Assembly (NCBI GenBank): GCA_000708835.1
Contig: DF237074.1
Location: 119,849 to 183,848 of the forward strand
Reading direction: 5' to 3'
From: Klebsormidium nitens
Taxonomy: Eukaryota; Streptophyta; Klebsormidiophyceae; Klebsormidiales; Klebsormidiaceae
DNA length: 64,000 nucleotides
Below are positions 33,720 to 45,544 of the stretch, one piece after another; positions within the stretch are counted from its first letter, which is position 1; the number at the start of each line of letters is the position of its first letter. The notes beneath the pieces are model-generated. The model did no database searches. It saw nothing but the letters and a program-made list of their open reading frames with translations, and was not told the DNA's origin. The position numbers and the translations under genes are program-made.

Positions 33720-36097
33720 GCTCTCTATAGAAGATCTGCCAGGCCCGTGCTCTTGACAGATTGCGAGGAAGGAAGCCTATGGGGGATGACAGGACTTGTG
33801 TGGAATAGAAAGAAGAAGGTGCCCTAAGTATGAGGAAAACTCCACTGTAAGAGCAGCCTCAAAAAGAATGCACCTTCTCCAATGATCGATTGGAACAATC
33901 AACCAGAGTGCTTGATATCGTGAGTCTGCTCCTAAGGTCCCCAAGCGGCCGGGTCAAGACAGGAGCTCCTAATGCCCACCTGCTTGGGGGTGGCGGCAAC
34001 CTGCATCTTGTTCTGGCCCCCAGCGAGAGCGCAAAAGAGGGGCATCTCTCCGGCCCATTCAGCCAAGGTGATGGCGCCTACTAACATCTTCTTCCAGCTG
34101 TGCCTGTCCGAGGATGATGAAGCTCTGCCTGTGATTTACCATCGACTACCTAGAAGGGTGGGGTGGAGGCCCTTCCTGGTACACAGCAAGTACCTACTGC
34201 GAACAGACTCGTGCTTTCAAGCAGCGAAGAGGAGATCAGCAAACGTACATGTGTGTGCGCTGAACGTTTGCTTTGTTGCTCTCGTCGCAGAATCTGATGC
34301 CGCGTAGGAGGCATACCATGGCGCCATAAATTCACCCCATCTTCCTCAAAAGCCGCCGCCATTGTGTCGACATATGTGTGAGGGACTTACTCTCACAGCC
34401 CCCGGGACACAGTCCCGGGTTCTAACAAACAACCTTTTACTTTTGTTTGCGGCGGTTAGACCCATATACAAAGGTCTCCTTAACCATTTTTTCGGTCACA
34501 GAAGCAGCAGCCAAATTGCCTCAGGTCAGCGGCGGCCGCTGCTTTCTGACCCTGGGTTAGGTTGTAGGACGACCATTTGAAAAACTGGTCGGTAGGTAGA
34601 ACCGGGAGACGCAGAGCTGGATGGCGTCATGCCAGAAATGGATAGGCACGCGATCGAATCTTTCAGACAGCTGTGCCTTGCGGCCGGAGTGCTCCACACA
34701 AGCCATATGGCGTCATCTCAGATCTAGCGGGTAGGACTGACACTTTCAGGATCGAAGAGTTGCCAACTTTCAGCAACTCCCAAAGTTGGACCTGATCGAA
34801 CGGTGGAGCATTATTGCCAAGGAATCTAAGATCGGGGCATTTGTCCAAACTCGCATGTCCAGACCATATGCCAATGGCGTCACCTCATAAATTCCGCATG
34901 AGTCGTGCATGAATTTCACGACGTCTGGTGGGGGAACTCGGCCCTCGGGACTCTGGAGTCTGGACTTTGGACTCTCTAGATCGAAATTGATATATGAGGA
35001 TGGCAGTTCCCTTGCCTCCGAATTGCAAAAGCTCGGGGGACGGGTAGGATGGGTTTGATAAGTAGTTAGGCCTTAGGGTTGCTAAAGATCAGCAGCCTGC
35101 AGGGCAAATATTTTGGGTTCAAATCTTGGTTACAGTACCCGAAGGTTCCGAGTAAGCCCCTTAGAGACAAATGCCACTATATACGTATACATGTTCAAGG
35201 ACCATCGTCGCAAAATTGGTTAAAACAGAATCAAAGGCTGCCGCACTCGGGGCTATAAGCAGCGAGTCTGTAGCCTGTCGGTAGGCCTTTTGCCAGTCTC
35301 CGCTCCTGTTTGATCCATCACTTGACACGAGTTTTATGCCAGGCTGCCTCGAATGTGGCTGCAAATGGACTACTGTGTTACGTATCCGCGGACAAAGACG
35401 GCAATACCTATACGCGCCAGGTCCCCTACTTATAGGGTTGGGACTTGTTGTGTCCATACCGGAACGGAACCCTACTGCTCAGCATACGGGGGCAGGTTGG
35501 TATACCTACGTATAGGTACCTAGGGTCTCAGGTCAGATCCTGTCAACAGGCATGACATTGATGGCAGTGAACAGTGATCCTGTGAAGCCTGAAGGCGTAC
35601 ACCATTGTCACCAATGGCGTCATTTTGAAACTTCCAAGTTCCAAGCTTGGCTAATGGCAAATGGCCAGGGCCACAGGGAAAGGCACAGCTAGCCCCGGCA
35701 GAGCTGCGCAAGAGCTCCTGCACGAGGTGGGCCTCCAATTTCAAACTTCCAAGCAGCGCCAGCCAGCCTCGAAGTAAAAGGTGCCAGCTGTGGTATCGTG
35801 CCTACGTTGCGGAAGTTGCCAAACAGACGATCAGGAGCTGGCGAAGTTTGTGGCGCTCCACCTCACCTCATCATGGAATAGAAAGTGACTGGTCACATCG
35901 TTGTAGCCTTCTGATTTTGGAACATTGGTTGATAAATGCGGACTCTTAGGAATCGGGAGCACAATGTGTCGCAAACCGGCCAAAAACAACATAAGCCGCC
36001 CGATCAGTCGATTTCCAGAAGCCCCATAACGCTTTGCGCCAATTGCTTGCAATTCCAGCGGTGGCGCCTTTGCACTTGAAAGTACAACAAAGCAAAA
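33720..36097. other. Intergenic region between divergent genes
   Basis: About 2.4 kb between the uncharacterised minus-strand gene and the SnRK2-like gene. It probably contains the first exon(s) and promoter of the former near 33.7-34.2 kb and the promoter of the latter near 36 kb. Apart from short TACG/GTATAC-rich stretches around 35.4-35.5 kb nothing distinct was seen. Confidence 0.45.
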
Positions 36098-39000
36098 ATG
36101 AATCCACCTTACAAGTTAGAACCATATGAATTTGTGGGATTGCTGGGCGGTGGACGGTTCGGCACGGTCCAAAGAATGAGAGATAAGCGGAGCGGCCGAG
36201 AAGTCGCAATCAAGTTTCTTGTTGGGGGCACAAAGGTACGCTGTCGTTGGAGTTCTTCTGGGTTGGCTTTTCATAGATCTTGTGACCCTTCGTTTTGAGC
36301 AATCTTGGTCTACCTTGGATGCGAGAAGGAGAACATGAAATTCAAATGAACATTTGAAATGTGCTGTACAAATCAGGAGTGATCAGGACTCAGATGGTGT
36401 TGCTTGAAAATGCTGCAAGAATAGGGTAGGCCCTCGATTGGTTGCTTTACATTGAGGACAATTCTTGAGAAGCCTTTTGCAAAGTCTCTGCAGATTGACG
36501 AACGAGTGGAACGAGAGATACTGGTCCACCGGCGCCTTAGGCACCCGTGCATTCCTCGGCTATTGGAGGTGCGTCACAATGAACACCGACATCCTCTTTC
36601 AATGTGTCTGTTTTCAGTTGGCAAAGTCTGTGCTTCTGCAGGCAGAGTAGAGCAGAGCTTATGCTGGTGGACTGCCCGAGATCACGAGATCTCTTTCAAA
36701 AAACTTCTCATTTTGACCAGCTCATTCAAGGCCCCAGAAACTAGCGAACAGATTGCCATCTGTCCAAAGACAGCTGGTTGACCGAGCTTCCTTTTTTCAG
36801 GCATGACTTACGAGGCTGAGAGCGCTTGTGTACGCTCGCTTGGGCACTCGCATCGAGATGTTTCAACTTCTTGAGAGTCATGGTTGGGGCACATTATGGC
36901 ATGTCGACATCCTTTTCTGTGATTGATTCTACTTCTGACCGGCCCTGCCTCCAATGCTTGCAGGTGCGGCTGACTTTGTACCACCTCGCCATTGTTATGG
37001 AGTTTGTGGAGGGCACGACTCTGCTGCAGAATCTGTCCGAGCGGCCACACCACCGCTTCGCAGAGCGGCAGGTGAGGTGTACTCCTGGGCTCCATGTTTC
37101 TTGAATGGCCAATGTTGGACCTCTGTCAAACATAAGCTCGTTCATTGTGAGACGAAGTATGCTTCGGGCGGACACGAGGGCCAGCTCGCGCAATGCCGAT
37201 TCTGCACGCAAGGGCGTTTTAGTGATACGAGTTGAATTAAATGGTTGGCAGCAGTGAACTATGCGGCATGTAAAAGGTTTTCCTTTGTGAGCATCAGACT
37301 CCATGCTGTTGACAGAGGTCCCTGTCCAGGTTGTGGTTGTGCAGCTGAAAAGGATGTAGAAGGGGGATGGTTGGAGAGGACCCTTTTCAGTCAACAGCTC
37401 GAATGTACTTTCTGTCTTTTCCTGCCAGGTGATGCTTTGAAGAGATTTGCAATGTCATTTGGTATGTCGCCAGGTCGAGAAAAAGAGCTGCCAAAGACTT
37501 CAACCTGTCAATTGAGACCTACAAGATGTGCACAAGCTATACTTCGACATGAGGTTATGGACAAACCTATGATCGTCACAGCTAACATTAAGGACTCGTC
37601 TCCAGGCTCGCTTCATCTTCCATCAACTAGTAGCAATCGTGAACTATCTTCACAGCCAGGTAAGAGCCAATTGTTCTGATGATATCTTGTGCAGTGTAGC
37701 ACTAGTGCTGTGCGGGTGTGTAGACATGCGGCGGAGAGCGGCATGGCGATCAAATCAAGGAGCTTTCAAAGGAGGACGTCTGAAATAAGTCAGCGCAATC
37801 AGAAGCCTTTCCACATCAACCATCTCATTGTGCTGAACTTGAGACAGCAAGTTGCCAGTTGACCTGCCCGGGCTTCACCCGTCTGCGACTTGTCCCTCAG
37901 CAGCTGACAAAAACTTCAGACAAGCTCGTCACACTTCACATTCTTGTGAAGACACAAATGTAGGTTATGAACTTGATTGTAGGGCATTTGTCATCGAGAC
38001 CTGTCTGGCAACAACATTCTGCTCAAGTGGGTGAAGGTCTCGGAGGCTTCCAAGCCTTACCCCGTCGTCTACGTCTGCGACTTTGGGATGGCAAAGGTGG
38101 GTTGCCTTTAAGCTGACCCTGGCCTTGTCTCGGCTGGTCGCTGAATGGAAAGCTTTGTTGCTGTTATTTCTGAGTGAGCCCATCAGGTCGCTGGTCCCAC
38201 TCATACGTCCTCCCTTCATTCTGACTCTGGGTGCACGAGGTCATCCAATCTCAGCTTGAGTCAACTTGCGTGCATATCGTGAAAGAGCAGGGACGAGCAG
38301 ATAACAATCCTTTGATGCTGACCTTCGTCCCAAAGCCCCGGAGCTCCCACATTGAGCAAACGCATGTTTTACAGAGTCATCTTTTGTAACTGTGAAATGA
38401 GAAAGCTGTTTTCTGGGGGCCAGATGGAGGGCGTGCATTCCACCCCCAATTCGTACATCGGAACCGCGGAGTTTGTTGCGCCCGAGTTGCTGGACGTCAC
38501 TGCAATGACAGAGGGCAAGGAGTACGACGGCCAGGTAAGCGCGCGCTTTCCATGCGTTCCGCCGTGCTGAGCCCCGCGTCCCCGCGGCGCAGGCTTCTTC
38601 TTGTGTCACTGTCAAAGGCATCGGGATAGCGCACACCCGTTGTTACTCCGCTGTTAACGGCGACCGTCGCTCTCATCGCAGCCGTGTGACTCACTCTCCC
38701 ACACTGAGCCCTGCTGCTCCATTCCGCTTCGGCGCCCCTAGCTTCTGGAAGCTCCTGTCTTCGAATCCCTCAAGCCCCAAACCGTCAAACCCCTCAATCC
38801 CCTATCCCGTTTAACCCCGAACCCTAAACCCCTAAACGTCCGCCCGTTGGTGCACGCAGAGGGCGGACGTGTGGTCCATGGCGGTCATCCTGCTGGTCAT
38901 GCTCACCGGCATCTCGCCATTCGCCGACCCGGAAGCGCCGCACGATCAGATTCGCCTCTTCAACGTGAGCACGGCCGGAGGTCCCATCCTGGGCGGGGCC

Positions 39001-40057
39001 AAGCTTGCATGTGATACTTTGACCAAGTCTGGTTGTCGAAGGACTGCAGAACGGTTATTTGAGGCTCAGTGGGCGGGAAAAGTGCTGTTTGATGACAGGA
39101 GCACTGTGTTGGTCAGCTTTCTGCCAGAGTCACGAAGATCTTGAAGCGTTGAAGGTAGGGCTCTCTGGCATTTCGGCGACCATCTGCCAGCGTACTGAAC
39201 TCCTGTCCTTTTGTTTACGAGCATGGCGTTACGCTTTGGCAGAGACCTGACATGAAGATGATAAGGACTGCGTTACTCGCTTGGCAGCCTCATCAAGATC
39301 GTTTCTGCCTGCAGAGGATACGGCAAGGCGTTTACGTCACCCCCCAGGGCGTCTCCCCCGAGTGCCTCCACTTTCTCGCTTGCACGCTGAGGACGAAACC
39401 GTTGGAAGTAAGTGAAAGCCGCTCCCTGCAAGCAATCAAGTGAAAGCCCAACCTTCAACTCTTAGCGTGACATGTGGGAGCCACGTCGAGGTTCATGTGT
39501 GCCCCTTCCTTTTCTGGCTGTACGTTTCATATGTCTTCAGTAAGGTTTTCTGGAACGAAAGGTGGTTCCGGTAGCTGCACGTCAGATAGACACCCCACTC
39601 CGCGGATCCATTCCCACGTTTTGCGGGTGGAGACTCGTGACTGCCATCCTTGAGCGGCGCTGGCTGGAGATGGCGCCCGAGCACGATACCCGAGCGCTCA
39701 ACTTTCAGAGCCTGAGGCAAGGAGATGATAGCTGGCGCTTAGACAGGGTTTCATGATTGCTGACACTAAAGGAGAAGCCTGTAAAAAGTCACACAAGAAC
39801 TGCGTCTACCAAGAAAAGTCTCGTACCTCATGGCGGAAAGTCGGAGACGGAAAATTCTTTTCTCTTGGCAGCGGCCCAGCATAGATCAGCTCCGGGAGCA
39901 CCCGTGGCTGCAGAAGGACAAGGACGTGGCGGCTGCCGGATACCACATGGACGATAACGACCGGTATCCGATCATGGCGTTCCAGTCGGAGGATGAGATG
40001 CGGCGGATTGTGCATGCGGCTCGGGTCATCAATCTACCGGCCACATCGGTCCGGTAA
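36098..40057 (+). CDS. SnRK2-related Ser/Thr protein kinase with altered catalytic loop
   Basis: SnRK2 kinases act in osmotic-stress and ABA signalling in plants. The nine exons are 36098-36235, 36494-36568, 36964-37071, 37606-37659, 37983-38096, 38424-38534, 38860-38964, 39315-39407 and 39872-40057. They give 327 residues, and every intron is phase 0. Visible parts are the Gly-rich loop LLGGGRFGTVQ, VAIK (Lys39), VEREILVHRRLRHP, HLAIVMEFVEG, ARFIFHQLVAIVNYLHS, DFG at 158-160, HSTPNSYIG in the activation loop (Ser169 and Ser173 align with the regulatory serines of SnRK2), and VAPELL, YDGQRADVWS and PSIDQLREHPWL. The C-terminal QSEDEMRRIVHAARVINLPA resembles SnRK2 domain I. The catalytic loop reads HRDLSGNN instead of HRDLKLEN, so the catalytic Asp131 and metal-binding Asn136 are kept but the Lys is Ser. 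Activity is likely but unproven. No acidic domain II follows. Confidence 0.87.
38780..38850 (+). repeat. Degenerate telomere-like C-rich tract in SnRK2 intron
   Basis: Just before exon 7 (38860) the intron is a run of variants of CCCTAAA/CCCTCAA, with exact CCCTAAA twice around 38820-38840. It doubles as the pyrimidine-rich acceptor region. It is too degenerate to be a recent telomeric insertion. Confidence 0.6.
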
Positions 40058-40790
40058 AAGCCGCTGGTTGCAAGGTGCTTGAGGCGGAAGTAGGCATTAT
40101 AAGATGTGCAGGCAAGAGCTTATGTAGTAGCGTTTAAACAGTTGGATACGCTTAGGACGATGTAAAGGGTGACTCTTTAGTAGGAGCGTTGGAAGTGTTA
40201 GCTAGAAATGTCGAGCTTAAACTGTGATGTTGAATATCCTGTACGTATAGCTCACCAAATTCCCCTTCCCCCGCACGTGTCCAGCCTTGGGCCCGTCGCC
40301 CGCGAACTGAAAAATGGGGGGCGCTGGCGTCTAAGCTGGCACTTGATCATGTATGCGCGGGCCGCGCCGCATTATATCATTGCACACGCTGGATTCTCGA
40401 TTGCTGAAATCTGGTCGATGGAGATATCATGCTCGCACGCGCATGGCCGCGCATCATGCATGCCACATGGCGCTCATGCATCTTGCAACCGCATGAAACG
40501 TGAGTCTCAATTCGGCCAGATCATGAAATTGCAACAATCAATGATTTCGCGTTGTCTCGTATATGAGCTAGGCTAAACGTATATATTTAGTTGAAAATTG
40601 CATGTATCTCTAGAAAAATCATGGATCGTCAAATACGACGCCAAACAATATCTTGGTGTGCGGCCGGGCTGCTTCTGTAGTTCCGTAAACGCGTGCACAT
40701 AAGGCCCTGGCTTCAAGCTTAGAAACCAGCTTGATTGACTCACAGTCTGCTGTCTAACTTGGATTGCCACTAAGAAGTGTTACTGACTAA
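40058..40790. other. Convergent intergenic region with CATGCA cluster
   Basis: 733 bp between the 3' ends of the kinase and exchanger genes. Bases 40436-40500 hold a cluster of GCATG/CATGCA motifs like those near 28.4-29.5 kb. No open frame of interest and no RNA gene were recognised. Confidence 0.5.
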
Positions 40791-43700
40791 CTATATCAGT
40801 CCAAAAAGCATAGCTAATCTGAGGATCATGAACGTACTGTACAGCCCAATGAGAACAATGCCCAACGTCCTCGTCAACCTGAAATCCCTGAGCGGCACGT
40901 ACACTAAGGAGAACAGCAGCCCAGCAGCCAAAAACGCGAGCGTCACAAAGAGCGAAATATCTTTCGGTATGTGGAACGGCGCGGGCCGGATCTGCCAGCT
41001 GGCAAGCACAAGTGACATTCCGGTGCCCACTAGCATGTTAAACATGGGCCCTGCATAACACCCTGCCACGGCCATCTGCGCCCCCCCCTGTGCTGCGATC
41101 GTCGTGTTCGCAACCAGATCCCCAACCGAGTTTCCCCAGGCGAGCACCGTCAGCCCCAAAACTGCGGGGTCAATCCCCGCAATCACGCCAAGCGCGATCA
41201 ACACCGCAACCAGCTCGTTCGCGACGAGATAGAACCACGCAACGCTCATCACGAAACCCCCCGAGCACCACAGCGTGGCGACCCATCTCGTCCTGGGGGG
41301 GTGCTCCGCATTCGTCGTTACCAGTGCCAGCCCCCCCAGGAGCAAACCGCACCCCCCCGCCACAGCCCAGGTCCACCAGCTCCCCCCTCCAACGAAAACT
41401 AGAGCGAGCACAAAAGGAGCGCCCACGACGCTCGCGACGGCCGTGGTCTTCGACCAGCCGTCGGGCTCGATGAACGGGATCGTCACCCGCCGCGGCAGCA
41501 GCAGGGGCCCCTCCAGCAGGTAGGTTCTCATCCCCTGGAGCGAGAAAAACCGCGGCCACTCCTCCTCCTCGTCCCAGCCCCACAGCGGCCGCCCGCTGCG
41601 CCCCCCGGGGACCTCGGTGTGCATCCCGTAGATCGCCACGTGGCTCGTCCACATCCACTGCGGGAGCGCGGTCCCGGCGGCGTTGAACCCGAAACTCAGC
41701 TCCTGGTTCTCCCCGACGTCGGCTTCCGAGTCCCCCGGGTCGAGCGACCGGTACGCACCGCCCCCCCCGCCGATGAGCCCGTCTTCGTCCTCGTCCCAGT
41801 CTAGTCCCGCGTGCTCGGAGACATTTTCGGACGCCACCGGACGGAGCAAGGTCCACTTTCGGGCGGCGCCGGACTGGGCGAGCCACGCGGAGCCGGCGAC
41901 GTAGACGCCGTAGCAGATGTAGATGGAGAAGAAGGCGACCGCGCCGGAGAAGGTGACCTCGCCTCGAAGCAGGATCGCGGACAGCGCCTGCGATGAGAGC
42001 AATTCGTCTCAGCAACAGATCAAATGCTCGACAATATAAGCATAATCAGAAGGAAAAGCGGAAAGTAAAGAGGTCTTGCAACATCTGAGGAGGTGACCTC
42101 GCCTCGAAAACCACTGTAGACAGTGCCGGTAGGGTCCGAATGATCAAAGGTTGACTCTACAGAACACAACAGCGGAAATCAAGTTGGTTTTGCAATGTCT
42201 GAAAAGGTGACCTCGCCACACAACAGATGTGGTAAACACCCGCACGCCTGCAACCCACGAACCGTTTCATCTAAAAAGAAGATGACACCAAAAAGGGAGG
42301 TTTGAACTGATCTTGCCATGTTTAAGGAGGAAGCCTCGTACCACCAACGATTCACAGGCGCGCAATCGAGAGTGACGGCCCACGTCTTTAAGAGGGCAAT
42401 TGGCCTTTTTCTCAGAGCTTTCCGAAGACAAGTTCGCAGGCTAGTCCTCCATCCGTAACTCAGGACAATGGACCTTCAGGTGCAGAAGAGCCATGCTTCG
42501 ACATTGGCAAATCATCGGGTCGGCGTTTCACCACAATGGAGACAGGGTAGACAGTCAATGAACCCTACTTCAGGAGTGACTCGGTAAGAATTTGGTCGAG
42601 ACTCACCTCGGAAAAGTAGAGCGCGAATATAGCTCATCAAGCCAGGCTCTAACCACGATGAGAGGGACAGTCCAAAGGGCCTAACCGGTCTGGTTAACCA
42701 TGGGTTAGTTGCTCACCACGATGGCCACGAGGTAGAAACCAACGTCGCGGAAGAAGACCGATTGCTGCAGCTGCACCTCGGAGCTTGACACCGCGACAAG
42801 GGCCACCGTTCCGACCACGACGCTCGTCACAAAGCTGCCCGCGCCAATCACGCTGTTGAGCCCAACCTGTGATAAAGCGAATACGTGGATAAGAAACAAA
42901 GGTAATAAAACAAAATGGAATCGCGTTCCTCGGGCACCGTAGCGCACGATCGGAATGCTTGAAAGCGAGGGGCAGGTCTGTCGATGAGTGGACCCGCCGT
43001 TTGCCAGTCTTGCCTGCCACTACTCCTCAAGGAAAAGGCTTCCATGAACCTTTCCACAATTCCTCTGTTCCCAATTATAGCTGGCCTTCTACAACCAAGA
43101 GGCATGCGCTTTCCGAGCCCTCACCTGTCCCTGGCCCGCCCCAACAAACGCCGCAATACTGGCAAACACATCGGGGGCGCCGTTCCCAAGGGGCAGCAGC
43201 GTGACGCCCGCAACAGTCGGGGGCAGGTGGAGGAGCTCCGCCAGGTGCTGCAGGCTGGGCAAAAGAAGGAGGGGGACAAGGTTGCGGCGTAAGTTCAAGT
43301 AGCTAATGTAGGGCAGTTGACAGGGGAAAGAAGATACCATGGCCGTGTGGTCCATCAAATAGTTTACATGGAATGGAGTCACCACAGAAGGGACGGCAAG
43401 AGTGTCTGTTCAGTGGGAAGGCACAGCACATGACAGCGGCCCGCTAGTTTGTGGAAAGATGATCTTGCGCATGCTTAAGGTTGTGCGACTTTGTTTTAAA
43501 TGACAAACAGGCGACCTAAGATTTACAGCCAATTTGTCAAATAATGAATTGAGGGGACAGGTGGCCCGCTCGGCCTTCTCAGAGTGACCTGGGAGGCATA
43601 CTTTGCACCAATGCTCAATCTAGCCCATTGCCCTAACGCGAGGGTTTGCCGCAGGAACAGAGTGCTCTACCCATTGTTTTTTATCAAACAAGACATTGAG

Positions 43701-44222
43701 ACTAACATACCTTGGGCAGAAGTAGTCCGCCGCGGTGTTGCCCAGCGTATAGAACAGAATAACCAGCCACAGCGCCAGGACCCCGTACGACAGGAGCTGC
43801 GCGTGCTTGAAGTAACAAAAGTGGATATTCAGGTACTCGATGAACGTCCCCGACTGGCAGCTCGGGCGCGCTTTTACGAAGCTGCACATGTCGGGATAGC
43901 CCTCGTGCTCCCACACGCCCGAGCACGGCGCGTCTTCTCCAGGGTCGCTGCTGTTGTTTCCAGCGTTTGTTTCTTGCTGCAAATTCTGCAAGGTAATCTG
44001 ATCTAGAAGTGAGGTGGTTTGGGGTTTGTCTCCAGGGGCAGGAATCTGCAAGAGTACCCGACCGAGGATTCTAGTTTGGGGCTCAGTCGAAGGTGACCCC
44101 CCTGGGCGCAGCTCTGTCAGCTTAAGGATGAGTACCAAGAGCAGGAGGGCCCCCAACCGTGAGAACGCCCAGAGCCATTGAGGGCGTCTAGCATTCTGCA
44201 TGTTGATCCTGGCCATCCCCAC
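40791..44222 (-). CDS. CCX: Cation/Ca2+ exchanger, CCX (K+-dependent NCKX-like) family
   Basis: This is a membrane antiporter of the Ca2+/cation exchanger superfamily. The four exons 44222-43711, 43254-43125, 42866-42717 and 41987-40791 join to 662 residues. An N-terminal hydrophobic anchor lies at about 17-35, followed by a Cys-rich extracytoplasmic segment with the family signature [19 protein letters not shown] and the first bundle [21 protein letters not shown]. The alpha-1 repeat [19 protein letters not shown] spans the exon 2 region, and the alpha-2 repeat has [17 protein letters not shown]. The long central loop (about residues 290-410) is hydrophilic, Asp/Glu- and Gly-rich. About eleven hydrophobic segments are visible. 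Two in-frame ATGs (44222 and 44216) are possible starts. The substrate cannot be told from sequence; plant CCX proteins move K+, Na+, Ca2+ or other cations. The intron before exon 4 holds an exon-edge ladder. Confidence 0.92.
41950..42346 (-). repeat. Ladder of degenerate copies before CCX exon 4
   Basis: A block from the beginning of exon 4 (GAAGGTGACCTCGCCTCGAA, at 41951) recurs in the preceding intron at about 42091, 42207 and 42327, spaced 139, 116 and 120 bp. The intronic copies share a longer unit that also includes GCGGAAA..TCTTGCAAYRTCTGA-type sequence. Similarity falls with distance from the exon. Confidence 0.85.
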
Positions 44223-45544
44223 TATCTGGGTTGAGCCGCGACCACAGCTCGCACAATTGATGACCCTGTCAGCTCAGCGCCAGCTTACGATGAGCAATCT
44301 TTAAAAAGGAGAGCAAAACAGCTTGGCTGGCGTCCTTTTGCCCTGCCATCTTTGCAAGGCGCCCTACCTCAGCCTGCTTGCTGCGCTTCTCCTGCTCACG
44401 AGATCTTGCGAGATGCTGATTTCTGAACCGTGAACGTCATCCAGCTGGCTTTCCCCCTTGATCCAATACTGGGACCGGTATGATTCCGGTTTTGGTACCG
44501 TAAGGGCCGAAATGACGTACAGGTGGATCGCCGAATCTAGATTTGCCTGAGGGTTTCGCTAAAATGATACCGCAACCGTCCGATCGAATCACCTACTTCG
44601 AAAGCCGCCCGATCGATTTGGCAATTTCGAAGAAGAAGGGGCCTAATCAAGTTTTGCAGACCACACGTCGTCTAAAAGTCGAGATTGACTAGGACAAAGC
44701 TGGTGAGCAGGCGACATGCCTTGCAGGAAGCCATGGCGCCTCACTCCTGCTGACCTGCGGCACCATGCTGCAGCTCAGCATTCACTTTCTGTGCATGAGT
44801 TCCGTTGATTCTTCATCTTTGAGCTCATGGAACACCAATCAAGTGTTTGTTGGTAGGTTTTCAGCCCTGCCCGAGGTGTGCTACAAGGTGAAATATGGAG
44901 CTCTACAAGCGTCCGAAAGCAAACGATACGCTTTACGGCCTTGGCACTAGGGTCAAATGAGCATCTCTGAAGCTCTAAAAAGGTTCTTTAGCTTGCTTTA
45001 TGAATGCATTACGGCTTTCAAAGCTGCATTCATATGCACCTTGGAAAGCACGAGGAATACCGCAGCTGACAGCCCGCTAGGTCGTAAGAGAAAGCTCGTT
45101 CAGCTTGGCAGCCATTGTTTGCAAGCCGTCAGCCTGACGTCATGATATTTGTATCCAAGTTCTGCCGACCGTCGATGATACCAACTCCGCGATCGCGGAC
45201 TCCGAAAAGCCGGAGCCAATGCGGTATCAGAACGGCCAATTTGAAGATTCGGCGACCCACCTGGTACCGGGAAGGGTAAGTGCAGCCATGTGGTACCTAC
45301 AACTAACGCATGTGATTGGTGGGAGGCTAGGTGATATTCTTTCCTGCACCAACCTGCTGAAACTTTTAGGGTTCCACGCACGTAACGCGAGAGCTACGGC
45401 AGGTACCTAAATCTATCCAACGCGAGAGATATCTGCCCATTCGAAAGTTGGCGCGAGCTCTAACAAGTTGCAAAGGCCTTGGTGCCGCGTTCAACTTCTA
45501 GGGTCAGCAGCCCTTCTCTTGATCCAGCTCAGGCGCATCTCAAG
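44223..45544. promoter_or_regulatory. Divergent CCX / fusion-gene promoter region
   Basis: 1.3 kb between the start codons of CCX (-) and the dehydrogenase-kinase-aldolase gene (+). A TGACGTCA palindrome lies at 45135-45142 and a GGCGCG-containing E2F-like site (GTTGGCGCGAG) near 45448. Neither assignment is more than a motif match. No coding sequence was recognised. Confidence 0.45.

Noticed and set aside
33978-34100. Possible first exon of the uncharacterised minus-strand gene (AEWAGEMPLF..)
   Set aside because: It has a reasonable donor (CAG|GTGGGC), but the protein-like frame is phase 0 while the next exon needs phase 2. It was left as a mention, not a feature.
35080-35160. tRNA-like GGTTCAAATC motif
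   Set aside because: It resembles a T-loop/B-box, but no acceptor stem, anticodon arm or A-box could be folded around it.
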